From NCBI GenBank assembly GCA_009809945.1, contig WTPW01000071.1:131837-195836 (forward strand): a stretch of 64,000 nt of DNA, written 5' to 3'. Position numbers and translations under genes: made by a program. This DNA comes from Gigaspora margarita. Taxonomy: Eukaryota > Glomeromycota > Glomeromycetes > Diversisporales > Gigasporaceae. Positions within the stretch are counted from its first letter, which is position 1. The number at the start of each line of letters is the position of its first letter. The notes beneath the pieces were generated by a model. The model had not been told where the DNA came from, did not search any database, and saw only the letters and a program-made list of their open reading frames with translations. Below, piece after piece: positions 11,805-23,329 of the stretch.

Positions 11805-12330
11805 AAATTTTCTTTTTCATTTTTGGCTTTTTACAGATTTCTTGTTCAACTTCTCCTCAACCTTCTTTGAGATATATCCTCTAATTAATGTGGCTTGACT
11901 ACTTTCGTTTTCTTCAGTAGTACTTTCAAAGAATGCTTCTTCTCGTATTGTTTCATCAACTGTCAGGAGGTCTTCTTTTTCTTTTAACTTTGTCATTACA
12001 TACCTACAGACCTCATTGCGCACCCTTTTCTACAAGATTCCATAAACTTCACAGGATGCTAAGTGATCTTGTGACTCTTCTTTTCTTAGGCAGCTAATAC
12101 ATGTATTAGTCTTATACACTTCGGGTCTTCTTTTGTAGAAAGTGGCTTTTGTTGGGAGTTGTTTGGCGAGATATTTAATTTGGAAAACCCAAGCTCTACT
12201 TTTCTTTTTGCTTGTACAATGCTGGTCTTTGTTTCTATCAATGTTGTCCCACAATGCTCGCCATCTACTCTTGCTACTTGACTCTTCTGTCTCATTTTGC
12301 ACCGTCTTCCATAGCACTCAGAGATGCCCA
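11805..12330 (-). pseudogene. LINE-A C-terminal CCHC zinc-knuckle region
   Basis: The minus-strand frame from 12,317 contains FQIKYLAKQLPTKATFYKRR, then CISCLRKEESQDHLASC, a C-x2-C-x8-H-x3-C array. This matches the zinc-binding module that follows RNase H in many LINE polyproteins. It is followed by a basic tail ending near 11,820. Frame changes separate it from the RNase H part. Confidence 0.7.
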
Positions 12331-12479
12331 CTTCATATCGTAATGCACAATCATTATTGTGTTGACGAACTTTCTTAGGGGTTGGTCTATTATACTATTT
12401 TCTCATTGTGAATAGACTGTCATTGTTCTAGTGGGCTCTGATCTTACTTTGATCAGGTGCTGGTCTGTTGCACCTTTTT

Positions 12480-12895
12480 TGGCGAGCCTGTCTGCTTTCT
12501 TATTCATTGCATTACCACTATGACTTTTTACTTTGTGCATATAAAGCGTTAGTTTTTTCTTTCTCCAATACCCTAAATTGCTTATAGGACACTTCCATTT
12601 TTCAGCTTCAGGTCTTTACATGTTCTTGAAACCTTTTTTTCTTTTTTAATAGCACTAATTACACAAGCACTACTGTGTGTATATGAACTTCCGCCCCATG
12701 TGGCATAACTAATATCGCTGTCCAAATTGCATCTAATTTAGCTCTCGTTGAAGTGGGCCAGTCACTAAACCTACAACTAAATTCTATGTTTACTATCTTA
12801 TCATCTATGCTACTAATAACCCAACCGATTCCCAAGTCTGATTTCTCTGATCCTGCCATACTATTATTTAATAAACCGTTTGAAAACACCTCGAA
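12480..12895 (-). pseudogene. LINE-A RNase H domain remnant
   Basis: The frame from 12,889 reads FSNGLL, LGIGWVISSIDD, FSDWPTSTRAKLDAIWTAIL and VHIHT. These align with the RNase H signature FTDGSL, GxGW, the STRAELxAI helix carrying the catalytic glutamate, and VxIYTDS. The first catalytic aspartate is Asn here, the glutamate position is Asp or shifted, and the second aspartate is lost. The domain is catalytically dead. Confidence 0.7.
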
Positions 12896-12939
12896 TCTTT
12901 GTCTATTCCTAATTTTAGTCCATACTTCTTTCAGTCTCT

Positions 12940-13679
12940 TTCATACTTCCGCTCTCTCGACTTGGTCTTCTATAAGTTCTTCTTCATATGGTTTCACAAT
13001 GACTATTGGAATGGGTTGTTCTTCTAATTCTCTAACTGTGCTTGGAAATGCTTTCTCAAAGGGGACTAACTGCACTACATCATATACTATTTCATACTGC
13101 GTACCCTCATTCTTTTTGCTTTTTTGGAAAAGCCTCTTGTCAATCACTCTTTTGTTACTCTTAAATACCTTAGTGAATACACATTTTCTTTCTTCTTCGC
13201 CTTCTGTTAACTCATAGTTTTGGCATTCTTTAAGCTTGTGGTCCTGTTCCCCTGGTTCTTCTGATCTAATCCAGTATTGTAGTAGCATTGTTTTGTTCTT
13301 ATTCTTCTTAAGAATTCTAGTGAACTCGTAGTCTTCTTGAATATTCTTCGTACTGAAGATTATCCAATTTTTTTTTCTTTTGTTATTTGAGATAGTTCGT
13401 AATTCAGCTTTACAAAAAGTTTGTTTGTTCTAGAATTTTTGTATTTATCTTTAATTTCTCTTGTTTCTGAGGTCTTTGCTACTAATTCCTGTTCTAGTTG
13501 TGAGAACTATGTTGCCTTTTTTCTGCTGCACCTTTGTCCTCTTATCTTTTTTGCTTGCTGCCATGTAATCATTTTGTTTTTCCTTGGATTCAGTAGCTGT
13601 CCTACTATGTAAATATGCAGCTTGTTCTCGTTACAGTAGCTTGTTAACTACTGTTTTTTTAGCAGTTCTACCAACTCGG
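12940..13679 (-). pseudogene. LINE-A connection region, distal half
   Basis: Downstream of the DNA transposon insertion the minus strand continues with VGQLLNPRKNKMITWQQAKK and a basic SRKKA stretch. It then gives a 115-residue acidic/basic frame (13,288-12,941) containing YWIRSEEPGEQDHKLKECQN. This is the linker between RT and RNase H in this LINE type. It joins the segment ending NMEMLNFAQQNTELVELL, whose coding crosses the transposon boundary at 13,681/15,500. Confidence 0.55.
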
Positions 13680-14221
13680 TACCGTAGATTTCCAAAAATA
13701 AGCTACTTATTTTTGGATGATTTTGAGCTCAAAAAATCGGGGGTAGCTTATTTCGGGACATAGAAGATTTTAAGCCATTTATGCTTAACGTAAGGGGTAG
13801 CTTATTTTCAGGTGACTTTTTAAAAAAATTCTCATGCATATAAACTTGCGCGAACAGGTTTCCATACGTATATACATATATACTAAGGCTTTGAAAGACT
13901 GGTATTGCATTATTAAAACATGTTTATACCAGATTTGGCAGAGCCTAGTATGTACCATATGTACATATGCATAGAGTAGATACTGAGTAGATAATATTAT
14001 TGCCTGTTTCTTTTTTTTCATTTTTTTTAACATTCTTTTTTTTTAATTTTTTTTTTATATTTTATTTTTTTTTTTTAAAGTTTTTTTAATATTTTTTTTA
14101 AATTGTTTTTTTTTTAATTTTTTTTTATATTTTTTTTCAATTTTTATTATTTATTTTATTCTTATTTTTTAGTTTTTTTTTTTACGTTTTTTATTTTATT
14201 TTTTTTTTAATTTTTTTTTAT

Positions 14222-14402
14222 NNNNNNNNNNNNNNNNNNNNNNNNNNNNNNNNNNNNNNNNNNNNNNNNNNNNNNNNNNNNNNNNNNNNNNNNNNNNNNN
14301 NNNNNNNNNNNNNNNNNNNNNNNNNNNNNNNNNNNNNNNNNNNNNNNNNNNNNNNNNNNNNNNNNNNNNNNNNNNNNNNNNNNNNNNNNNNNNNNNNNNN
14401 NN
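14222..14402. other. Assembly gap (181 N)
   Basis: A run of N interrupts T-rich simple sequence inside the DNA transposon. The true length here is unknown. Confidence 0.95.
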
Positions 14403-14465
14403 TTATTTTTAAAAATTTTTTTATTATTTATTTTTTTTTAACGCTTTTTATTTTATTTAAAACTT

Positions 14466-14655
14466 TATATTTTTTAAACTGTTCTTTTTTTATATATTTT
14501 ATTTTAATTTTTTTTAAATTATTTTTTTATTTAATACATTTTATTTTTTTTAGTTTTTTTATTTTTTAAACTGTTCTTTTTTTATATATTTTATTTTAAT
14601 TTTTTTTTAAATTATTTTTTTATTTAATACATTTTATTTTTTTTAGTTTTTTTAT
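14466..14655. repeat. Tandem duplication of about 92 bp, T-rich
   Basis: The block from TTTTTAAACTGTTC through TTTAATACATTTTA is present twice in direct succession (near 14,471 and 14,563). Confidence 0.8.
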
Positions 14656-15501
14656 TTATTTAATTTAATTCAAGTTGACTTACGCAGTAAGTCAACAGAT
14701 CGAAAAGATGGCTAAGCAGAGATATGCCGGTGGCAATCCAGTTATGCCAGGATTAACCTTTAATCCTGATCGAGAATACGAAGATCACACATGAAATCAG
14801 ATAAGTAGATCTAAATTAGTTTCTAATTTAGGGTCGCAATAGAATGCTAACAATGTCTTCATTGTCAGGGACAAGTATAAGAAAACGCATGCTACAAGCA
14901 GACCAGCTACCATCTCTGCTAGAAGCAAAGTTTGCACCCAAACCCTCTCACCCATATGAATTTACATATAATCCACTTAGAATCTGCTAGCTTAAACCTC
15001 ATATATAAGCTGGCCTGCTTTATGCAGTGGGAAAACTACCAGCTGATGCTAATAACATTCAATAAAGTTTGATATCTGGGGTGCAATGCTTTTTGATATG
15101 TTTTTTTTATTTTAATTTACTTTTTATTTATCTATTTATTTAAATTATTTTTTTTATTTAGTTTATTATAAATACAAGTTTCATTCCTGATAAATATGCA
15201 TATATTCAATGGTGGAATAGTCATTCCCAATTGGAAATAAGGGATGCTTTATACCAATACTACTTTAATCAGTAATGATGCTTTTGTTTTCCCGATAAAC
15301 GTAGGAAATTTATTAATTTACTAATTAAAAGTTGCAATGGTATTAAGGGGTAGCTTATTTTCAGAACGAAAAATTTTATTATAAATTTTGGTTCGAAATA
15401 CGAGGTAGCTTATTTTCAGGTGAAACAAGTTTTTATGTTTTTTGGTCAAAACCAAGGGGTAGCTTATTTTCAGAGTAGCTTATTTTCGGGAATCTATGGT
15501 A

Positions 15502-15995
15502 TTTTGTTGTGCGAAATTAAGCATCTCCATGTTCTTGCTGTCCCTAATTTTGAGACCGAACCTTTTAGCCAGCTTAACTATATTGAAAGTTAGATTATTT
15601 CTAATTTCATGTCTTGCCAGTCTCTTGTACTCGACTTCTAGCATACTTTTTGTGCTTTTGCATCACAATTGACTTTGCATTAATCTGATCCACATGGTTC
15701 GCCCTAGCCCACTATCATTATTTAGCCTTATCATTAACTTTGTGAAATGGTGTGAGATCTGATTCTGCTATAAGGTTCTCACCCCTATTATATTTTTGTA
15801 TGTAATTGTAGAGGTTGCTAGAGTTTTTGCTAAATTCACTTTATTTTTTATTATCATTAACATTGGCTGATGCAAATTCATGCATGTGTTTTCTGGCAGT
15901 ATGCAGCATTATAGTCGGTATTCTAATCTGAGGATCAAGACTCTGTTGTTTATGTACACCAGCTAGCCTAGTGTCATTCTTTTTTTTCAGATTGT
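15502..15995 (-). pseudogene. LINE-A connection region, proximal half
   Basis: The minus-strand frame at 16,041-15,841 reads LAGVHKQQSLDPQIRIPTIM and HTARKHMHEFASANVN, followed by broken sequence up to the transposon insertion at 15,500. It corresponds to the post-RT linker. Confidence 0.5.
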
Positions 15996-17870
15996 ACACA
16001 TTACTTGCTGCATCTCCTTTTTTACAATCTCTGTATAGCATTCCTTTTCTTTTTCTCTGACGGCCAGATTCCTAGGTACCTTGTAGTTTTTCCTTTTTCT
16101 TTTGTCTTAACAGTAACTCCTCCCATTTGAATCTCTTCGCTTTTTCTTGAGGTGCTCTTCTTGGTTCTTGAGTTGATAACAATTAACTCAGATTTGTTAC
16201 CATTGATCTTAATGTTATTAATTTCGAAGAACTCTTTAGCTACTGCAATTATTTCTGCTATTTCACTTTTGATTTTGCTAGCCACACTATATCATCAGCA
16301 TATGCCATAGTTGCTTGTCTTCATTTCACCATATCGAGTTTTAATTCGTAGATGTCTTTGGGCCAATCTACTTGGATCTCATACCCAGGTTTTCTTTGCT
16401 TTGAACTGCCGTTAGTAATGAATCGTAAAATATCTGCCAAACCAGGGGGAAGATTACTTCTCCCTGGTCGATGCCATCTATAGCCTAGAACTTTGTCATA
16501 TTTCCTAGTCCAGTTATTATTTCTATCTCATGTTTATCGAATAATGCTATAATAAAGAAGGTTATGCATGGCAGTACTTTTATTTAGTCCATCGAAAGTC
16601 TTAGCATCTTTAGACTGACTGAGTCGAACATTTTTTTTATGTCCTGAAAGGCAATTCACAACTCTTTTTCTCTTTCTTTTGCATCTTCGACTATGTTATT
16701 AATTATGTGAATTGGACTTGCTGTACTCTGCCTGGCAGGCCCGTGTAATTGAACCCTTGCAAGATGCTATTGTCCTTTAATACTTTACATAACCTAGCTG
16801 TCAATACCCTTATAGTGCATTTCTTTACAACCTTAATAAGCGCTATTGGTCTCATATTGTTCAGGTTGTAGTTCCATTCTTCATTTTTTGGGATTGGATA
16901 TTCAGTTCCACTTTCTACTTTCTGGGAATTGCATCTTGTTTTAGACACTCTGACGCCAATTCTGACAAAGTTCTTTGGCTTTTTTTCTACTCTCTTTAGC
17001 ATCAGATACGTGATTCCAGACTGTCCTGGTGCTGAATTGTTTTTAGCATCTCTCACTGCATCTTCCCACTCTTCTATAGTAACTTTTTTCCTCAATTCAT
17101 TGTACCATTCTGGCTTGATCTTTTCTTGTGGCTTGTAAATTGTCTTTCATCTTTCTGGCATCTCATCTTTCTTAATCTTTCTTTCTTGATATTGACTTCT
17201 GAAGTGGGCCTGTACTACCTCTAGTACATCTTCTGATTTATTTATTAAAACTGGTTCATCGTCACTATCCCAAACTATGACTTTGTTTAGTTTAATTTTT
17301 CTATAAGACCTATCTAATAAGCTTGCTAGCATTTTTTTTTGGTTCTTAACGATCATGTCGTGCCTTGTTTCAATATATCCTCTTATTTTTTGTTCTTCTT
17401 TTTGCTTCAGTATTAGATTTAGCTGCATGACCAGTATTTTCCAAAAACTTACAACCTTTTTCTCTACCAAAAGATCTTCTGTATATATATGATCATATTT
17501 GTTAAGCTCTCTTCTTTCTATTATCTCTATACATACATGCCTTTGTTCGGTCATTAACCTTCCCTTTTCTTTATTTTCTTGCTTTCTCAGCTTTTGCTGT
17601 ATTTTTCCAAGAGCTTTAATATCTTTTTTATGGTCTGCCTCTTCTGTGTTTCTTGTCTCTATATTACATGTTTCTATTGCAGTCCTTTTTTCCTTTCTTT
17701 GTAGATATTTTTTTACTGCTTGTATTAACGATTTTTTGAATACCTCTCATCTAGAGTCCAAATTCTCTTTGTTTATACTCTTGTTTTCTTTCTAACCACA
17801 GAGATCTTTATCCAGTCCCATTCTAAAGTTTTTCCAATCTTCTTCCGTCAGTGTTTCTAAATCAAGCTGT
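15996..17870 (-). pseudogene. LINE-A reverse transcriptase and preceding linker
   Basis: A linker (17,554-17,147) with VWDSDDEPVLINKSEDV leads to the RT. Recognisable RT parts are NSAPGQSGITYLMLKRV, NNMRPIALIKVVKK, GLPGRVQQVQF and the catalytic AYADDIVW at about 16,285-16,305. The thumb follows as FFEINNIKINGNKSELIVIN and RYLGIW. The YADD box is intact, but frameshifts occur immediately after it (near 16,285), and stops separate the blocks. RT would copy the LINE RNA at the nicked target; this copy cannot. Confidence 0.8.
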
Positions 17871-17899
17871 ATTCTTTTTTCCTTTTTTCATTTTTTCAG

Positions 17900-18700
17900 T
17901 TGGTGTCCTAAAATTCTTCTTTCCTCTATATTGGTTACTAATCTTGCCAGTACTATATCATGGTCACTTCCTGTTATACAAGACATGTCCTTTATCTTGC
18001 AGTCTACTACCTGGTTATCTCATGAGTTACTCGTCCATATATAGTCAATTCGTGAAGCTTGTTCGTTTCTTTTTCATGTGAACCCTTCTTTTTCCAGATT
18101 CATTTCTCGAAAAGTGTCCCTGTAGCTATATAAACTTAGCAAGTCAAGGATTCTGGGTCTTTTTTGCTGGTTCTCCTTTCTTTTCCCTTTTTTGTCTAAT
18201 ATTCTTGATGCTGTTTGATTACGATCACCAATAATTATATGATGTTTGGTCTATTTTCTATTTTCTTCTGTGAGTTTTTCTTTTATATACTTGTAGATCT
18301 TCTCTTCTAGTTCTTGGTCATTTGGGGCTTGGTATATCATTATAATCTCAATACTAACCTGTTTAAAGATCAACATAACTGACAAAATATATGGACAGAC
18401 TTTTTCTACTTTTGCTACGTGGTTTTCCCATTTGCTATTTATAATTAATCCTATTCAAGACCCTTTTGCTTTACTCTCATCCACTAAAGTCCAGAACCCA
18501 TGATAGTTTTCAAACTTCTTAATTGCAAATTTTCCTTCCTGTTCTAACCAATTTGTTTCTACCAAACCTAAAATATCTATTTTTGAATCCTTTATATAGT
18601 CTATTATGAAATCTAGTTTACTACTATTCGTCTTAATCCCATTAATGTTATGTGTCCCGATACTTAACATCTCAAAATGACTTTTCTCTACCTCTACACC
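17900..18700 (-). pseudogene. LINE-A APE-type endonuclease remnant
   Basis: The frame from 18,670 starts MLSIGTHNINGIKTN and continues with DILGLVETNW. After a TGA it continues with IIIGDRN (usually GDFN), RIDYIWTSN and GSDHDIVLARL. These are the ordered signature blocks of the apurinic-type endonuclease that nicks target DNA in LINEs. Several in-frame stops and the altered GDFN box make it non-functional. Confidence 0.8.
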
Positions 18701-19149
18701 TTCTTTTATACTACCTCTACTCTGTAGAGCTTTCATGTTCTTAGTAACGCCTATAGTGCCTCTCAGGAGCAATTGGGGCTCCTTCTTCAAAATATCTTTC
18801 TTCTATTGCAAAGAGTCTTTTTAAAATTTCTTCAAGAAGGCTTGTCTGATTGTCATCTTTATATTTCACCTTCTTCTCTTTCTCTCTTTTACTTTTTTCA
18901 TTGGTATCACTTTTTTGTTCTGGACCTCTTGTCCCATTTTTTTCTCTTTTTCGCTATTATTCTGTGTGTATGTATATCTTTGCAGCTGGCTTTCCACATT
19001 GACTCTTCCTTCTGTTCTATGCCTGCTGCTATTTCTTCTTGCTGGGCTTTTGTCATGATCAATAATGCTTGCTCCATCTTCTGGTTTCTAGAACAGTTTT
19101 GTATTATAATAACTGATATTATATTTTGTGGTCTTTATTTTTTTCTCTA

Positions 19150-20160
19150 GTAATTTGAAGTATACAGATGCTGAGCTCTTGGGATTTCCATTACTGTTGG
19201 TTGGAATATGTACCACAATGACTCAAATCTCTTAAGCTACTGGAGTTGAAGCACCTCCAGTGCGTGATATAGCAGGTTTTTGATTGTAGCTTTGAACCTG
19301 GCTCTTTTTGAAAGGGCTTCTAGTTGATTATCACCTTTTGTAATTCTTGACACCTTTTCACTAGACGTTGGTATCACCCATGCGTTTTCCAGGAGTTTCA
19401 TCTTTTCTGTGCCATGAAATAGTACTCCTACTACTACTGTCTTATTTCTTGCTTTGGTGTTCCATACTTTTATCTTAATTTTTCCAGACTTTTTGAGGAT
19501 GTCTGTAACTTCTTTTGTGGTATAGTATGACGGGATGTCCTACATTGTATAATTTTGTACTTCATCTGCATGTTCACTTATTTGTGGTTCCTCTTTTTTT
19601 TGAATTTCTGCTTCCAATTTGGTGACTGACCATAGAGTATTCTTACAAGCTATATGGGCATGTTATATCAGTTTACTCTTTTTACTCGATTCTTGGCCTA
19701 TTGCAAGTATTTTTTCTTTAGAACTCTGACTTGAAGGTGTTTCGTTTTCTTTTTCGATACTATAGATACCTTCCTTTTCTGCATCTATTAATGTTTCTAT
19801 GATATTTAACACTTGGCTTTCTAATTCTTCTGTACCGTAATCTGAATAACCTCCTTCTTGTATTATTATCACAATTTTTTTGCTTATATGACTTTTAATT
19901 TCTGGTATTTCTAGTTTTTTCAGACTTTCTATTTTGGAAACTTGGGGTCATTCTTCTTCTTGTGTGGCTCCAAGCTTGTTCTACTCTATAATTTCGCATG
20001 CTTTTTTTATGATAAAGACTGTGCCAGGATAGGTAATACCGAGTAAGCTAGCTACTTGTTTATCCCTTTCTAGTATAAGCTTTTCTTGGCTCATAATAAT
20101 TTCAGTAATTTCATTTTCAGACCTACTAAAGAGGTTCTTGAAGCTATTCAAAAATTCCAT
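19150..20160 (-). pseudogene. LINE-A ORF1-like region
   Basis: It starts at an ATG at 20,160-20,158 (MEFLNSFKNLFSRSENEI) and reads through several stops. Its middle is acidic (EELESQVLNIIETLIDAEKE). Its second half, IPSYYTTKEVTDILKKSG and VVVGVLFHGTEKMKLLENAW, has the spacing of an RRM-like nucleic-acid-binding fold. Position upstream of the endonuclease and composition suggest the ORF1 nucleic-acid chaperone; the fold assignment is inference. Confidence 0.5.
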
Positions 20161-20635
20161 GAAATTTCACTTATAATGTCTCTAAATATATGTCAATCTT
20201 TTTAGAATGTTCTGTTCTTTGAGATTCTAGATCTCCTGTTCATCACGTGGTTTTCTGCCTGGGTCCAGTAACCGGTTCGCATTTTTTTATCCTGTTTTCG
20301 GTTGCTTAGACCAGTCACAAGTATGTGTTTGTTTGTTTACTTGTTTACTACCAGTTTTTGACTTTAGTGATTGATATTACAGGGTCTAGTCCAATTCTCT
20401 AATTTTTTGCTTGCGACTAACTCATAAAGAGTTTTTGCCAAGTTCACTTCTAGGTGACTGTAGTAGCTTGCCAGACCTTTATTGTTACAAGTAACTCTAG
20501 GTAGTTTTTTGCAAACTTTCTTTTTTCTTATAGTCATTTTACGTGTTTATTAGAGCCTATTTGCGTATTTCTTGCACAGTTTTAAAAATTTTTCTATAAT
20601 TGTTTGTGTACAGAGGATCAGTGAGGAGAGTTCTT
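20161..20635 (-). other. LINE-A 5' untranslated region
   Basis: Less AT-rich sequence upstream of ORF1 without open frames, ending at the target site of the truncated LINE-B copy. It is assigned to LINE-A by continuity only. Confidence 0.4.
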
Positions 20636-20655
20636 GATAAGACAAAAGATTTATT

Positions 20656-21020
20656 TTTTATTTTTTTTTTTTAAGGTAAGGTCTTGCTCATATTTTTATT
20701 GAATAATTTATATAAGAGGTTGTTTAATGCAACTACTTAAATTGTACAGTGACAAATACATATAAATTACATGCAAGAATAAAAGCTCAGACTAATTTAA
20801 CTGCAACCTAAACCTACTAGAGTGGTCAAGATTCACCTAGATTTGAATAGTTAAAATATGATTAGTAGGAATACTGTATTTGATCCACATCATGGACCAA
20901 ATACTAATTTTGCAGATTGCTTGCCCTATTGGCAGGCATGTGTTGTTATCTGAGTGTAACTGATCCAGAAGTTCGCAGAGGCAGTAGTAAGTAGATACCA
21001 TGTATTGCGGGGTTTAGCCC
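20656..21020 (-). mobile_element. 5'-truncated LINE-B copy with poly(A) tail
   Basis: The minus strand ends in a poly(A) tract (plus-strand T-run around 20,661-20,673). It matches the 3' end of the full LINE-B at 58.4-58.76 kb, for example CACTCTAGTAGGTTTAGGTT and the AATAAAAATA segment before the tail. Upstream it still encodes the conserved LINE-B terminus QLHSDNNTCLPIGQAICKI. Flanks 20,636-20,655 and 21,021-21,040 match at 17 of 20 positions, consistent with an aged target duplication. Confidence 0.75.
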
Positions 21021-21659
21021 GATAAAACATAAGATTTAATTATTGATTACATGTAATTATAATTAGAATTTTATAATATTTTAAAATTTCTTAATTTGTT
21101 CATTCATGTACTTAGTTTTTTGTTTGCAATATACAGGTTTTTTTAAAAAAAAAACAAAATTGTACCAAAAGTTTGAATCTCAATAGCTTGTTAAAGTAGT
21201 ATTTATCACCTAATTTATTAGTGAAATAACTAGATTGATATAAGTTTTTAATGGTTATTAATCTAATTAAAGATTGATTCAATATGCATATTTTATTACA
21301 CATGTTGCGATATGATTATGTATATAGAACTGCATTAAAAAATCATATGTAAAGTAAACAGATTATGTATACAGTCACAAAATATAAAATAAACTCATCA
21401 ATCTAAATATTATTATTGAATAATTACACAAATGGCATGCATGTCTTACAAATATAATATGCATAAGCCTCGTAAAGTTAAATTTTAAACTTCTACATGT
21501 GAATCAAATTTATTTAACTTTGAATTGTAATATTGTAATTTGAGATTGAAAGTCAAATCTTTATATGAAAGGTTTTATTGATAAATGAGTGCATTTAAAA
21601 ATATAACTTTATAACTAATACCACAGTATACTTATATTACTATTCAATTATAGTCCTCA

Positions 21660-22010
21660 GTATCTCATCAAGTTTTTCTTTGTCTTTAATAAAAGACAAC
21701 TGTTCACAAATTTTACCACTTATTTACTGTTTTACATCGTCAACAGACCAAATTCTACATTTAATACTATCATTATTTTTTCTTACAAAATCAGTAAATT
21801 GGACTTCAGATTTTCCCATTGATTCTGGTGAAAGACCAAGATTATTTATTATTTTTTTATGCCATTGTTTTGTTGCATCTAGGCTTCCACAAAAATTACC
21901 TGTGCGATTTTGGAATTTTTGAAGTCTATAAAACCAATGTTGCACTATGGTGCTTGAACCGAAATCGGTATGTAGAATTAGCATGATAAACCCACTTTCA
22001 GAAAACATGC
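21660..22010 (-). pseudogene. Hypothetical coding remnant
   Basis: A 94-residue minus-strand frame contains KSEVQFTDFVRKNNDSIK and CRIWSVDDVKQ, with the same frame continuing past the stop as ISGKICEQLSFIKDKEKLDE. The composition looks protein-like, but I do not recognise it. Its 5' part lies in the left arm of a palindrome, where the opposite strand instead reads RLPQKLPVRFWNF, so only one of the two readings can be real. Confidence 0.25.
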
Positions 22011-22304
22011 TTCATTTATACCTCACTTGCGCTTGCTGCTAGTAGCAGGCCTTTAAAGTCAGATGGGTATTTTTTTAACGGGCTCAGGCCCAGGCCCTCA
22101 GGCCTGAACCCGTCTAACTTTAAAGGCCTGCTGCTAGTAGCAAGCACATGTGAGGTATAAATGAAACATGTTTTCCAAAAGCGGGTTTAACATGCTAATT
22201 CCACATACTGATTTCAGTTCAAGCACCAATTGTGCAATGTTGGTTTTATAGCCTTCAAAAATTCCAAAATCGCACAGGTAATTTTTGCGGAAGCCTAGTT
22301 GCAT
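21874..22304. repeat. Palindrome of about 430 bp, centre near 22,089
   Basis: Left and right arms of about 200 bp are inverted copies (for example CTTTAAAGT..., TAGTAGCAGGCC and AAAATTCCAAAATCGCACAG on the right, with matching complement on the left). The centre is unusually GC-rich (GGGCTCAGGCCCAGGCCCTC). GGCC-rich terminal blocks of this sort occur near the ends of some hAT elements, but no duplication was identified. Confidence 0.75.
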
Positions 22305-22515
22305 CCAAATCTTTAAGCCCATCTTCAGCATTCATTTTTTCAATAGCCTGTAATGAATAAAATAATATTAACCAGTAGAAAAGAAATAATTAATCCAAAA
22401 AGTTTAATCCTACCTGGTTAAGGCAAAACAAAACAGGACTTCTCCGAGATATAGTTTCACTAAATCTACTAGTGCTATAACAGTCATAGGACATGTCCTT
22501 TCAATTGCAGTCTAT
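22260..22515 (-). pseudogene. Spliced gene fragment captured in the palindrome
   Basis: On the minus strand an exon reads DMSYDCYSTSRFSETISRRS and PVLFCLNQ. It is followed by a 66-bp intron with GTAGG donor and TTACAG acceptor (22,413 to 22,348). The next exon reads AIEKMNAEDGLKDLDATRLP and QKLPVRFWNF, then a stop. The good splice signals and phase support a real former gene. The family is unknown to me. Confidence 0.45.
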
Positions 22516-22654
22516 AATAAAAATTATAAAAAAATATATGAATTTACTATAGATATGGATTAGAAGATTCTCTTTGATCTAACTTATTAACTTAAAGTTA
22601 AATTTTTCAGAAATATAGAACAAGGAGAGAAAAAAAATTGAGCTTAAAAATCAA

Positions 22655-23325
22655 ATTAAAATTTTGTTGATTTTGCACTAAACGAAAATGTAACTTTGCT
22701 AAAAATGAATATTTTCTGATTTTAAAATAAGAAGCATATGTAAAAACATGCTCTGAACAACTTTACTTAGTCAGCAAAAGTAGGTTACCTTGTGCTAAAG
22801 TTAAAATTTTTGGGGTTTCAATATAAACTCTTTTTTGTTAAGATAACCTGCTTTGGGCTTCTAAGTAAACCTGTTCAGCAAGTAATTCTACTTGTATTAA
22901 GGTTAAAACGCATTTTCTCAGACCTTTTACTAAGTGAAAAATGGGTTTAAAGTTGGAAAAAACCAATTTTTTTCTAAAAAAAATTTTTTTTTAGAAAAAA
23001 ATTGTTTTCAACTTAAACCCATTTTTCACTTAGTAAAAGGTCTGAGAAAATGCGTTTTAACCTCAATACAAGTAGAATTACTTGCTGAACAGATTTACTT
23101 AGAAGCCCAAAGCAGGTTATCTTGACAAAAAAAGGGTTTATTGAAACCCCAAAAATTTTAACTTTAGCACATAGATAACCCATTTTTCTTACAAAGGTGA
23201 CCTACTTTTGCTGACTAAGTAAAGTTGTTTAGAGCAAGGTTTTACATATGCTTCTTATTTTAAAATTAGAAAATATTCATTTTTGGCAAAGTTACATTTT
23301 TTTTTGTGCAAACTTAGCAAAATTT
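22655..23325. repeat. Near-perfect palindrome of about 670 bp, centre near 22,985
   Basis: Arms of about 330 bp are inverted copies, including GACCTTTTACTAAGTGAAAA, AAGTAATTCTACTTGTATT and AGTTAAAATTTTTGGGGTTT and their complements. There is essentially no spacer and no gene. The structure is that of a foldback-type element or long-hairpin MITE. Open frames inside are artefacts of A/T runs. Confidence 0.85.
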
Positions 23326-23329
23326 TAAT

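Larger units (their letters stand above)
13682..15499. mobile_element. TA-flanked DNA transposon inserted in LINE-A
   Basis: The ends CCGTAGATTTCCAAAAATAA and the complement of CCATAGATTCCCGAAAATAA are inverted repeats next to TA (13,680-13,681 and 15,500-15,501). Removing the element restores LINE-A coding. The motif GGGGTAGCTTATTTTCAG recurs near both ends (about 13,741, 13,794, 15,347, 15,402, 15,456 and 15,474), always in plus orientation. The interior holds T-rich simple sequence, a gap of Ns and a less AT-rich core (14,670-15,090) with no clear protein. The terminal type resembles mariner/pogo-like elements; no transposase is visible. Confidence 0.75.
11290..20635 (-). mobile_element. 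LINE-A: long decayed non-LTR retrotransposon
   Basis: Reading leftwards, the element shows an ORF1-like region, an APE-type endonuclease, reverse transcriptase, connection, RNase H and a terminal CCHC motif, in canonical order. About 7.5 kb belongs to the LINE; a 1.8-kb DNA transposon (13,682-15,499) interrupts it. All frames carry stops and frameshifts. Domain remnants are listed separately. The ends are approximate because no target duplication was recognised; the 3' end lies next to a hAT-like MITE. Confidence 0.85.

Noticed and set aside
12659..12889. Independent small gene
   Set aside because: It is the RNase H portion of LINE-A, in the expected order between the connection region and CCHC.
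11584..13612. Plus-strand open frames rich in Phe, Leu and Ser
   Set aside because: They are complements of LINE-A coding DNA on the minus strand.
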